Source: Salvelinus alpinus (taxonomy: Eukaryota > Chordata > Actinopteri > Salmoniformes > Salmonidae). From it: 64,000 nt of DNA. Shown here piece by piece: positions 27,101-39,718 of this stretch. The stretch spans positions 17,116,905-17,180,904 of the forward strand of contig NC_092094.1 of NCBI RefSeq assembly GCF_045679555.1, in the 5' to 3' direction. How positions within the stretch are numbered: the first letter of the stretch is position 1; every line of letters starts with the position of its first letter. The translations under genes and the position numbers were made by a program. The notes under the pieces were generated by a model, which saw only the letters and a list, made by a program, of their open reading frames with translations, was not told the origin of the DNA and made no database searches.

Positions 27101-27814
27101 TGACTCGTTCCATCATTCCACCCACCCTCTCTAAGCTTGATTCATGGCTCCTTCCACCTCACTGGTGCTCACCAAAAGGCCTAGTTAACATTACAGCTCC
27201 TTTATGTTGGAGGGTCTTAGAAAAGAGATCCACTCCTCTTCTCAGCACATGCACACACAAATAGACCTACATAATTTATTATTACATAATGGGGATTGTT
27301 TTTCATTTCTTTATTGATGCATTGTTTGGCTGTATCCCTTAACAAACCTGCGCCCAAATTTGAAATAATTTTTGTGCGTATGGAAAATTGCCGGGATCCC
27401 CCACAGCTCATGAAACATGGGACCAACACTCTACATGATGTGTCTGCAAGTGTATCCCCCACCAGCTGGGGCACTCCTCCAACCGAGGCTCTACCAGATA
27501 GGGCCCCTCTTTTGGAGCTGCCTGACACAGTAACCCCTGGGTGGCCTTTCAGCTGTGAAACGCAGCTCATTTAAACTGTGCTTGAACTTCATGTTGTGTG
27601 CTTGGAAACGTCTCGTCAGAGGACAGAGTTCCAGCCATCTCCATGCAGAGCTCTGCTTGTAAATACTGTCACTTCCAGGCCCAGTCAGGCCCTGTCTGAG
27701 AAACCTGCATGAATGAAATGTTGTCCTAATGCTCCACATGTATTGACATAAAGTACAGAGCTACTGTAACAGGGAAGTAATGGGTAAAACCAACTAGAGG
27801 TGTCACTACAGCAA
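27101..27814. other. Non-coding stretch
   Basis: No recognised exon. ORFs of 80-117 codons at 27217-27739 lack family signatures. Confidence 0.4.
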
Positions 27815-29150
27815 ACAACTGGAGGCAGGGCTTACTCCTATAGAGCTCCATTTTTATGGAATGGTCTGCCTACCCATGTGAGAGACGCAGACTCAGTCTC
27901 AACCTTTAAGTCTTTATTGAAGACTCATCTCTTCAGTGGGTCATATGATTGAGTGTAGTCTGGCCCAGGAGTGTGAAGGTGAATTGAAAGGCACTGGAGC
28001 AACGAACCGCCCTTGCTGTCTCTGCCTGGCCGATTCCCCTCTCTCCACTGGGATTCTCTGCCTCTAACCCTATTACAGGGGCTGAGTCACTGGCTTACTG
28101 GTGCTCTTCCATGCCGTCCCTAGGAGGGGTGCGTCACTTGAGTGGGTTGAGTCACTGACGTTATCTTCCTGTCTGGGTTGGCGCCCCCCCTTGGGTTGTG
28201 CCGTGGCGGAGATCTTTGTGGGCTATACTCGGCCTTGTTCCAGGATGGTAAGTTGGTGGTTGAAGATATCCCTCTAGTGGTGTGGGGGCTGTGATTTGCA
28301 AAGTGGGTGGGGTTATATCCTGCCTGTTTGGCCCTGTCCGGGGGTATCGTCAGATGGGGCCTCAGTGTCTTCCGACCCCCCCTGTGTCAGCCTCCAGTGT
28401 TTATGGTGCAGTAGTTTATGTGTTGGGGGGCTAGGGTCAGTCTGTTATATCTGGATTAATTATCCTGTCTCTTATCCGGTGTCCTGTGTGAATTTAAGTA
28501 TGCTCTCTCTAATTCTCTCTCTCTTTCTCTCTTTTTCTCTCTTTCTTTCTCTCTTTCTATATTTCTTTCTCTCTCTCGGAGGACCTGAGCCCTAGGACCA
28601 TGCCTCAGGACTACCTGGCCTGATGACTCCTTGTTGTCCCCAGTCCACCTGGCCGTGCTGCTGCTCCAGTTTCAACTGTTCTGCCTGCTCCTATGGAATC
28701 CTGACCTGTTCACCGGATGTGCTACCTGTCCCAGACCTGCTGTTTTCAACTCTCTAGAGACAGCAGGAGCAGTAGAGATACTCTGAATAATTGGCTATGA
28801 AAAGCCAACTGACATTTACTCCTGAGGTGCTGACCTGTTGCACCCTCGACAACCACTGTGATTATTATTATTTGACCCTGCTGGTTATCTATGAACATTT
28901 GAACATCTTGGCCATGTTCTGTTATAATCTCCACCCGGCACAGCCAGAAGAGGACTGGCCACCCCTCATAGCCTGGTTCCTCTCTAGGTTTCTTCCTAGG
29001 TTCTGGCCTTTCTAGGGAGTTTTTCCTAGCCACTGTGCTTCTACACCTGCATTGCTTGCTGTTTGGGGTTTTATGCTGGGTTTCTGTACAGCACTTTGTG
29101 ACATCAGCTGATGTAAGAAGGGCTTTATAAATACATTTGATTGATACAAA
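27815..29150 (+). mobile_element. LINE 3' region of a second salmonid family
   Basis: A 1.3-kb plus-strand copy of an abundant salmonid retroelement 3' region: CCATTTTTATGGAATGGTCT...GAAGACTCATCTCTTCAGTG at the left, TTCTTCCTAGGTTCTGGCCT...GGGTTTCTGTACAGCACTTT and the end AAATACATTTGATTGATAC at the right. A CT-rich tract at 28508-28577 is internal. Recognised from memory; the element is 5'-truncated with only the very end of coding sequence left. Confidence 0.65.
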
Positions 29151-29157
29151 TGACCTT

Positions 29158-29551
29158 GATTAACCTGTAACCCCACACACTGACTCGGTACCGGTACCCC
29201 CTGTATATAGCCTCGTTATTGCTATTTTATTGTGTTACTTTTTATTTTATTTTTGACTTTAGTTTAGTTTTCTTAACTCTATTAAGGGCTTGTGCCACTT
29301 AGGGCTCCCGAGTGGTGCAGTGGTCTAAGACACTGCATCTCAGTGTTAGAGCTGTCACTACAGACACCCTGGTTCAAATCCAGGCTGTATTACAGAGTCC
29401 CATAGGACAGTGCACAATTGGGCCAGTGTAGGCCGTCATTGTAAATAAGATTTTTTTCTGAGTTGCCTAGTTTAAAAAAAAATCTAAGTAAGCATTTCAG
29501 GGTAAGTTGTATTTGGCACATGTGACAAATAAATAACATTTGATTTGATTA
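29158..29551 (+). mobile_element. LINE 3' tail split by a SINE
   Basis: LINE tail sequence (ACTCGGTACCGGTACCCCCT, then TATAGCCTCGTTATTGCTAT) stops at about 29301 and resumes at 29479 with CTAAGTAAGCATTTCAGGGT and the ATTTGATTTGATT end. The interruption is a plus-strand SINE. Same general tail type as LINE-A at 22480-22530. Confidence 0.7.
29302..29478 (+). mobile_element. tRNA-derived salmonid SINE, plus strand
   Basis: Head GGGCTCCCGAGTGGTGCAGT, B-box-like GGTTCAAATCC, body GGCCGTCATTGTAAATAAGA and an A-rich end. Inserted into the LINE tail at 29158-29551. Same family as 5560-5755 and 62667-62890. Confidence 0.8.
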
Positions 29552-30786
29552 TTTGAATAGCCTGTCAACATACCTGACATATTTGATGCTATTATGGTAT
29601 AATAGTGACAAATGATCTAAGAGATTGGGTTGCAATGAGATGATTACAGTAGCTAATAACCGTATTGATGAACACGCTGGCCCACTCATCCTGAGGCTGT
29701 CCTGTCACCATCCTGTCATCTGTACAGTGGCTGTCAGACTACTCCAGCAGATCCAATACAAGGTGCATCTCCATTGTGCGGCTGGGCTCCACACTCCTCT
29801 TTAAGCCTGATAAATAGTTCCTTTTGCTCATTTTACGGCTAATTAAGCTGACGTCTCCAGGCTAGAGCTACACGTAGAGGGGACAGCCAATAAGAGGATC
29901 TGTTCTGCACAAGGCTGTGCATATTCTCTACTAAAATGAACAAGAACATTTAAACACAGAGAAATGTATATCGATGATTTCTGGCCAGAAAAATATAGCT
30001 AAGTGGCCGGAGAATATTTGTAGTTTTTTAGTATATCACAAATCCTAACAATGTAGATGAGATCAGAACAGTACAGTGTTTTTTGTTTTGTTTAAAGAAA
30101 ATGATTTACAAAAAACAAACGCTTTTTCTAACCTGATAGAATGATAAGGCTGCTAATTGTACTGAAATAATTATATAATGAGAGACGTTGTTTGTAGCGC
30201 TATTATATGGAGTGAATCTATACTAATAAATGACTAGTTGAGATGAATCAAAGGGAATGGGTAGATGAGGAGGGGACTGTTCACCTCTCAGAGACAGTAG
30301 CCTGTTATAATACGTGGGGCTACAAGTTTTTCAAGACAGTGTATTTAATGTGAAGGCAGCGCTTACATGTATTTTCCCCGTACACGCTGTGCTGTCTTCA
30401 TTCCTCCCCCCAGCCCCTCGGCGAGTGCTCGCTATGATCAAATATTGAACACTCACTGTCCTGTCGTGCCCAGCTTGCCTCACACCCCCTCAGGTCTGTA
30501 CCAGGCCTACATCCCAACCTACAGACAATAGACTGGACTAGGCAGACTACCAGCTAAGTAGAACATATAGACCTTTAAACAGAATATGGATCTGCTTATT
30601 TGGACTTGCGTGGAATATATATATTTTTTATCACATACATTTGCACCATAAAGTACATTTAGACCAGGAAAAACATTTATGTGAAAAAAAATACATCAGA
30701 TTTACACATTGCTTTTTGGTTCATAAAATCATCATCAAATCTCTCTCGTGGGCTATAGTTTTTTTATTAGAATGAAAAGTTGAAAA
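29552..30786. other. Non-coding stretch
   Basis: No recognised gene or repeat. Confidence 0.45.
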
Positions 30787-32203
30787 GCCCTTGAATAGCC
30801 CCAGAACAACACCTTGTATAGCCCCAGAACAACACCTTGTATAGCCCCAGAACAACACCTTGTATAGCCCCAGAACAACACCTTGTATAGCCCCAGAACA
30901 ACACCTTGAATAGCCCCAGAACAACACCTTGAATAGCCCCAGAACAACACCTTGTATAGCCCCAGAACAACACCTTGTATAGCCCCAGAACAACACCTTG
31001 TATAGCCCCAGAACAACACCTTGAATAGCCCCAGAACAACACCTTGAATAGCCCCAGAACAACACCTTGAATAGCCCCAGAACAACACCTTGTATAGCCC
31101 CAGAACAACACCTTGTATAGCCCCAGAACAACACCTTGTATAGCCCCAGAACAACACCTTGTATAGCCCCAGAACAACACCTTGAATAGCCCCAGAACAA
31201 CACCTTGAATAGCCCCAGAACAACACCTTGTATAGCCCCAGAACAACACCTTGTATAGCCCCAGAACAACACCTTGTATAGCCCCAGAACAACACCTTGT
31301 ATAGCCCCAGAACAACACCTTGTATAGCCCCAGAACAACACCTTGTATAGCCCCAGAACAACACCTTGTATAGCCCCAGAACAACACCTTGTATAGCCCC
31401 AGAACAACACCTTGTATAGCCCCAGAACAACACCTTGTATAGCCCCAGAACAACACCTTGAATAGCCCCAGAACAACACCTTGTATAGCCCCAGAACAAC
31501 ACCTTGAAAAGCCCCAGAACAACAGCTTGTATAGCCCCAGAACAATACCTTGTATAGCCCCAGAACAACACCTTGAATAGCCCCAGAACAACACCTTGAA
31601 TAGCCCCAGAACAACACATTGAATAGCCCCAGAACAACACCTTGAAAAGCCCCAGAACAACAGCTTGTATAGCCCCAGAACAATACCTTGTATAGCCCCA
31701 GAACAACACCATGAAAAGCCCCAGAACAACACCTTGTATAGCCCCAGAACAATACCTTGTATAGCCCCAGAACAACACCTTGAATAGCCCCAGAACAATA
31801 CCTTGTATAGCCCCAGAACAACACCTTGAATAGCCCCAGAACAACACCTTGTATAGCCCCAGAACAACACCTTGTATAGCCCCAGAACAACACCTTGTAT
31901 AGCCCCAGAACAACACCTTGTATAGCCCCAGAACAACACCTTGAATAGCCCCAGAACAACACCTTGAAAAGCCCCAGAACAACAGCTTGTATAGCCCCAG
32001 AACAATACCTTGTATAGCCCCAGAACAACACCATGAAAAGCCCCAGAACAACACCTTGTATAGCCCCAGAACAATACCTTGTATAGCCCCAGAACAACAC
32101 ATTGAATAGCCCCAGAACAACACCTTGAATAGCCCCAGAACAACACATTGAATAGCCCCAGAACAACACCTTGTATAGCCCCAGAACAACACCTTGTAAT
32201 TCT
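30787..32203. repeat. 23-bp minisatellite, about 61 copies
   Basis: Tandem 23-bp units with core TAGCCCCAGAACAACACCTT. Variants TTGTA/TTGAA/TTGAAAA, AACAATACC and AACAGC mark groups of units. Since 23 is not a multiple of three, each minus-strand frame cycles through the same 23-codon repeat (GAIQGVVLGLYKVLFWGY and CCSGA) and all three frames stay open for about 480-500 codons. These ORFs are by-products of the unit sequence, not genes. Confidence 0.95.
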
Positions 32204-32600
<397 letters not shown>

Positions 32601-32654
32601 ACATCTCTCTCTCTTTCACCCTCCCTCTCTCGCTCTCTCGCTTCCTTTCTTTCA

Positions 32655-32812
32655 CTATCTTCCTCCATCTCTGTAGAAACACTGTCTCCAGACTTGTTAT
32701 ATACATTGAGTCATTCGAGCAGAAAACTGTATTTGGCAGAATCCAACAGGCTGCAGTCAGAGCAAAGGCCTATAGGCATCATGTAGACACAGGTAGAAGC
32801 CACTTCTGTGTT
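32655..32812 (+). repeat. Duplicated cassette, copy 1 (with splice-like borders)
   Basis: About 150 bp shared at high identity with 39580-39718, including CTATCTTCCTCC, TCTCTGTAGAAACA, CAGAATCCAACAGGCTGCAG and CACAGGTAGAAGCCAC. Both copies follow a long CT tract. The pyrimidine tract plus TCTGTAG|AAACA (32676/32677) and CACAG|GTAGAAG (32792/32793) look like a 3' and a 5' splice site. The reading frame through both gives SFEQKT.F.RIQQAAVRA but ends in stops soon after (TAG in this copy). Either an unnamed repeat or a duplicated non-coding exon. Confidence 0.5.
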
Positions 32813-32860
32813 TTTTCTTTTGTTTGAAGAGGCAAAAAAACACACATATATATACGTATA

Positions 32861-34435
<1,575 letters not shown>

Positions 34436-34449
34436 TATAGATATATTTC

Positions 34450-35533
34450 TATGCAATACCATTCACAAGTTTGGGGTCACTTAGAATGTCCTTGTTTTAG
34501 AAAAAAATGTTGTCCATTAAATTTATCAAAATACAGTGCAGACATTGTTAATGTTGTAAATTACTATTGTAGCTGGAAACGGCAGATTTTTTATTGAATA
34601 TCTAAATAGGCATACAGAGGCCCATTATTAGCAACCATCACTCCTGTGTTCCAATGGCACGTTGTGTTAGCTAATCCAAGTTTATCATTTTAAAAAGCTA
34701 ATTGGTCATTAGATAACCCTTTTGCAATTATGTTAGCACAGCTGAAAACTGTTGTTCTGATTATTAAAGAAGCAAAAAAACTGGCCTTCTTTAGACTAGT
34801 TGAGTATCTTGAGCATCAGCATTTGTGGGTTCGATTACAGACTCAAAATGGCCAGAAACAAAGAACCTTCTTCTGAAACTCATCATCTATTCTTGTTCTG
34901 AAAAATGAAGGCTATTCCATGCGAGAAATTGCCAAAAAACTGAAGCTCTCATACAACGCTGTTTACTACTCCCTTCACAGAACAGCGCAAACTGGCTCTA
35001 ACCAGAATAGAAAGAGGAGGGCACAACTGAGTAAGATGACAAGTACATTAGAGTGTCTAGTTTGAGAAACAGACGACTCACAAGTTCTCAACTGGCAGCT
35101 TCATTAAATAGTACCCGCAAAACACCAGTCTCAACGTCAACAGTGAAGAGGCGACTCCGGGATGCTGGCAGAGTTCATCTGTCCAGTGTCTGTGTTCTTT
35201 TGCCCATCTTAATATTTTATTTTTATTGGCCAGTCTGAGAAATGGCTTTTTCTTTGCAACTCTGCCTAGAAGGGCAGCATTCCGGAGTTTCCTCTTCACT
35301 GTTGACGTTGATACTGGTGTTTTGTGGGCACTATTTAATGAAGCTGCCAGTTGAGGACTTGTGAGTCGTCTGTTTCTCAAACTAGATTCTCTAATGTACT
35401 TGTCCTCTTGCTCAGTTGTGCACTGGGGCCTCCCACTCCTCTTTCTATTCTGGTTAGGGCCAGTTTGTGCTGTTCTGTGAAGGGAGTATTACACAACGTT
35501 GTACGAGATCTTCAGTTTCTTGGCAATTTCTCG
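34450..35533. mobile_element. Fold-back Tc1 fragment: plus-strand piece joined to an inverted piece of the same family
   Basis: Plus-strand Tc1 sequence of a third family runs 34450-35171, with an inverted-repeat-like start (TTCACAAGTTTGGGGTCACT) and transposase start MARNKEPSSETH near 34850. At about 35172 the sequence turns round: 35173-35533 is the same transposase region on the minus strand (MRNRRLTSPQLAASLNSAHK at 35380 down). The plus arm at about 34920-35168 and the minus arm at about 35270-35533 form an imperfect hairpin with a spacer of about 100 bp. Both arms carry stops. Confidence 0.7.
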
Positions 35534-36096
35534 TGTTTCCTTCCTGAGCGGTATGATGGCTGCGTGGTCCCATGGTGTTTATACTTGCATACTATTGTTT
35601 GTACAGATGAACGTGGTACCGTCAGGCATTTGGAAATTGCTCCCAAGGATGAACCATACTTGTGGAGGTCTACAATTTTTTTCCTGAGGTCTTGGCTGAT
35701 TTCCCCATGATGTCAAGCAAAGAGGCACTGAGTTAGAATGTAGGCCTTGAAATACATCCACAGGTACATCTCCAATTGACTCAAATGATGTCAATTAGCC
35801 TATCAGAATTTTCTAAAGCCATGACATCATTTTCTGGACTTTTCCAAGTTGTTTAAAGGCACAGTCAACTTAGTGTATGTAAACTTCTGACTCACTGAAA
35901 TTGTGATGCAGTGAATTATAAGTGAAATAATCTATCTGTAAACAACTGTTGAAAAAATTACTTGTGTCATGCACAAAGTAGATGTCCTAACTGACTTGCC
36001 AAAATTATAGTTTGTTAACAAGAAATTTGTGGAGTGGTTGAAAAATTTGTTCTAATGACTCCAACCTAAGTGTATGTAAACTTCCGACTTCAACTG
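35534..36096 (-). mobile_element. 5' part of a second Tss-type Tc1, minus strand
   Basis: Minus-strand copy of the first third of a Tss element. The inverted repeat starts at 36096 (minus CAGTTGAAGTCGGAAGTTTA) next to TA, and the transposase start (ATGGGGAAATCAGCCAAGAC) is at about 35710. It has lost about ten bases after the start and breaks off at 35534, where it is fused to the fold-back fragment. Together with 32861-34435 it gives two Tss ends facing outward around other Tc1 sequence. Confidence 0.75.
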
Positions 36097-36334
36097 TATA
36101 TATGATGTATTTTGCCTCTTCAAACATTTCTAGTATGGTTTTAGAATTGGAGATAAAACCCCAGGAAAGAAATACTTATTGAATTAGCACCTAATACTTC
36201 AGTTATTTGCCATAAACCCCAGCCAACGGAATTCCAATGATGCTATAGTGAGGTTATTTTTCTAATCTCCATTTATTTAGGTCACAAATGATTCACTGGT
36301 TTAAGTGACATCAACACATTTAAACCTCACTTGA

Positions 36335-36785
36335 GCTCTATTCAATTAGACCCACTTTATCCACCATCCGCATAGTGGTTGTTTTGGCGGTGTCGGAGGT
36401 GGAACTGCGTTAGAGCTGTCAAATCTACAAGTGGCTCCTGGCATTATACCTAAAGCGGACGTTGCCATTGGCTGTACGGAGTCTGTAATCCCATGCAGCC
36501 TTTTTACAAAGGCTGGAATGTGAGATGTAATCTACACCTACATTATGATGATAGAAACCCTCATTATTTATTTGAATAATTTTCAATTATTTCTATATAA
36601 CCAACACTTTCTCCTTCTGAACTTCTAATGCGAGTGGGGCGGGTGTCTTAGTGACAATGATCGCAAAAGCAGCTGATCACCGATTTGACGGCTCCAATGC
36701 AGTTCCACCTCCAACACTTCCAAAACATCTGCTATGCGGCTGTCTGCTATCGCTGGTTAACGCTGATCTGATTTAATCTAGGCCA
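36335..36785. mobile_element. MITE-like element with about 90-bp imperfect inverted repeats
   Basis: The left arm (CCGCATAGTGGTTGTTTTGG, GGAGGTGGAACTGCGTTAGA, GCTGTCAAATC, 36369-36424) pairs with the right arm (36683-36780) read on the minus strand. No coding sequence. Recognised from memory as a frequent salmonid repeat; boundaries are approximate. Confidence 0.6.
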
Positions 36786-39062
36786 AAGTCTTTATATTGG
36801 ATCCCTCCTGATCCTGGCTTCACTTACACACAATCCACATCGCTTCCACTCCCACTTGTATGTAGATGGAGATCTTCATCATGACCGAGAACACATGCTC
36901 TAATACTTTACATTAACCACAGGGCACGTTTGTAAACCAACAGTGGCAATACAACGTGGTAAAGCATTGCAGAAAAATATTAACCTGGAGAAAAAAAGGA
37001 AAATGAATGCCCCTCAGATATGAAATGGACTTATATGGTTGAACAGAAAGCTCCATTTATAAGCCTTAAGTATTTAATCAAGTTTTACTTAGTTAGACTT
37101 GTTTTTCATGTCAACTTAGAACTGCTTAAGGTGCACATCTGTTTACGAAGTATTGTATCTGTAGCAGGTTCCTGCCTCCTCCTCCTCCATCCACAGGTGG
37201 GAAGAACGGAACAAAGGAGGGCAACTGCCATCCCGCCACCTCCCAGAGGCCCCTTGGCTGGGACGGCTGTGACAGTGGGACTCTTCCCTCAGTCCCCCCT
37301 GCCCACCGCTGCCAGGATCTGCCAGGCCCGGCCAGGCTCCAGAGAGATGCTCGCTCTCTGTCTGTCTCTCTGGGCCCCGAGTCAAAAGGCTCATGAAAGC
37401 AGGAGTGGGCGAAGAGTGGAGATCTCGAGACAATCGTCCCCCCCACGTCCCCTCCCCCGCTCCATCTGCTACAAATGTGTCTGTCCCCCCTCACTCACTC
37501 TCCCTCCATCCATCCCTCCTCTGGTCTGTCCCTGAACTTGCTACCCCAGCCGGCCGTCATCATCTGATGTCACCTCACTGTTACACCACTGTCACTTACC
37601 TAGCTGGACTGATACACAGACTAGACCACTACTGCACTCAAATCAACCCTTGATGTACAGTATTCAAATTCCAGTAAGTTAAGCGTTCCGGAAGTGGTTT
37701 GTCATCCAATTTGACAAATCTCCACTTGTTCTTGTGTAAACAAAACCCGTAAATCAGACCCACCATTCAACCAGCCAGTGTAGTGTGTAGATGAGTCTTG
37801 GAGAAGAAAGGGATCAGGGACTGAAGAGTCACTTCAGTTCCAATCTAGTGGCTGCGGTTCTATTCGAAGCTCCATTCTTCACTTGTGTCCCTGTAAACAC
37901 CCACAAAGGAGATGGTCATCAGGCACTTTCATTAGCCAGGAGATAAGTATGCCTGTGTGGACAGGACAGGAGCTGTCCTTTATCTGCACGGCTGGAGGGC
38001 TGAGGTGGTGTTGGGTAAGGAGGCGGATGAAGTGGCTCTTACTGCAAATTACAAGTCCTCTTATGAAAACCCCTCCGCAGGGAGAAAAGCACCCTTCTCA
38101 TCCCCTCCTCATCCCATAGCATTGTTCATCAAGTGCCACTCTTAACCCCTTTTAACACGTTCTACGTTACCTTATGTGGATTTACACACAGAGCAGTGCT
38201 TAAACGGCCCTTTGTTAGGACTGTTGGCACACTGGCCTGCTCGGGGGAGGATTAGAGCTGCTGGTGTGGAGTTAGCATGGAACACCACCTCTAAACTCCA
38301 ATGACTCTCAGTCTGAGTGTGGTTTCACTTAGGATTATCAATGTAAGTGTTTGGCTTATAGCTGTATGTCCACACACACATAGAGCACATGCAACAGAAT
38401 GTGTACCAAGCGTAATCACTTGTGTTGGCATCTTATTCTGATGTGTTTTGTTGAGCTACTTTTTCAGAATATTGAAATGAGCTTAAGTGTATACTTTGAG
38501 AGACTTGTTCCATTGCTGTATTCAACAGAAAGGCCTCTGTCACATTAAAATGTTATTCCAACCTGTATATGTAAACACTGAAAGCTGCAGCATGTATAAG
38601 ATGGGTAACCTACGTGTGTTTCCCTCCTCTTGCCAATTCCAGGGAATAGGTTGCTTTCCTCTTGGTCTGTTAAGTAGAAACCTTGTTGGAAAATTACCTG
38701 TTTAGCATAAACACAGTAGCGTAATGAAACGCTGGAGCACTCCTTGCCTGCCTTCACGGGATGTTAGTGGCAGTAAAATCAGGCATTTTGATCTCTATGT
38801 TTGTGCTGAATTCCAAATGATCTTATTTTTGTTTATTATGTTAGACACAGCTGCATAAACACGACGGAACGGGTTGACATTTGTTTCTCTGATGAGTTAG
38901 CTCGCACGCCTCGCTGAAAGGAACAGTGTGGAATTATTTCAGCGAGCACATCTGCAGCGGATGACATCGCCGAGGATAATTGTGTCCTGTCATATTTAAA
39001 TACTCCTTAAAAGCTAAATCTGTGACAAAGTGTCTCTCTCTATCCTTCTCCCTCTTCCTCTA
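36786..39062. other. Non-coding stretch
   Basis: No recognised exon. The 171-codon ORF at 37020-37535 and overlapping minus ORFs sit in a GC/CT-rich segment without domain signature. A candidate regulatory block is at 38850-39015. Confidence 0.4.
38850..39015. promoter_or_regulatory. Candidate conserved non-coding element, about 7 kb downstream of pax6
   Basis: Contains GTGGAATTATTTCAGCGAGC, GGATGACATCGCCGAGGATA and ATTGTGTCCTGTCATATTTA with a nearby TGAAAGG and CATTTGTTTCTCTGATGAG. Even composition and clustered TGACA/ATTA sites in repeat-rich surroundings suggest selection. Inference only. Confidence 0.3.
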
Positions 39063-39328
39063 CAGATGTAGGATCTTAATTTGATCACCCTGTTGCGGGA
39101 GAACTTTCCTGCAATGCAGGACATTTTTAAATAGTAGTGTATTTGAGGTTTGAAAAGGTTTCTGAAGTTTGTCATTTCCACTTTGAAATTTCAGACTTGA
39201 TTTCCCCTTACGAATAATGTATTAACCACTAAAAGAAATTCCATTAGTTATAATTATTCACATTTCCTGTTGCTGCAGAATTCTTTTCCTGCTGTAGCAT
39301 ACTGGTTCAAATTAAGATCCTACATCTG
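39063..39328. mobile_element. MITE copy 1 (about 266 bp)
   Basis: Ends are inverted: CAGATGTAGGATCTTAATTT at the left and its complement AAATTAAGATCCTACATCTG at the right, each next to TA. Internally related to 41349-41599 (CATTTCCACTTTGAAATTTCAGACTTGAT shared in part: CACTTTGAAATTTCAGACTT). Confidence 0.8.
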
Positions 39329-39404
39329 TAACCTCCTCACGTCCTACCTAATGTGTTTGGACCCCAGGAATGGTAGCTGCTGCCTAAATACAAATGCAAT
39401 AGCT

Positions 39405-39570
39405 CTCTCAATCTCTCTCTCTCTCCCCCTCTCGCTCTTGCCCCCTCTTGCTCTCTCTCTCTCTGTCATGCTCTCTCTCTCCCTCTCTTGCTCTCTCGCT
39501 GTCTCCTTCTACCTCTCTCTCCTGCTCTCTTTCTCCCTCCTTCCCTCTCTCTCTATCTCTCTCTCTCATG
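39405..39570. repeat. Degenerate CT-rich tract
   Basis: About 165 bp of CT runs broken by CCCCCT, TGTCATG and TTGC. Encoded Ser/Leu ORFs are artefacts. Confidence 0.9.
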
Positions 39571-39579
39571 TCCTCTCTT

Positions 39580-39718
39580 CCACTATCTTCCTCCTTCTCT
39601 GTAGAAACATTGCCTCCAGACGAGTCATTTGAGCAGAAAACTCTATTTGTCAGAATCCAACAGGCTGCAGTCAGAGCAGAGGCCTAAAGGCATATAGCCA
39701 CAGGTAGAAGCCACCTGG
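39580..39718 (+). repeat. Duplicated cassette, copy 2
   Basis: Second copy of the segment at 32655-32812, again behind a CT tract. The splice-like borders are kept (TCTGTAG|AAACA at 39604/39605 and CACAG|GTAGAAG at 39703/39704), but the internal length is 99 rather than 116 bases and the shared frame stops at TAA (GCCTAAAGG). So the pair is not simply a coding exon. Confidence 0.5.

Noticed and set aside
25717..27264. 515-codon plus-strand ORF and 329/342-codon companions as a repetitive protein gene
   Set aside because: The ORFs exist in several frames on both strands because the 39-bp unit is stop-free; no homology or transcript evidence.
37020..37535. 171-codon ORF with overlapping minus ORFs as a possible elp4 terminal exon
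   Set aside because: Peptide is low-complexity Pro/Ser/Arg from GC- and CT-rich DNA and does not show the expected elp4 C-terminal motif.
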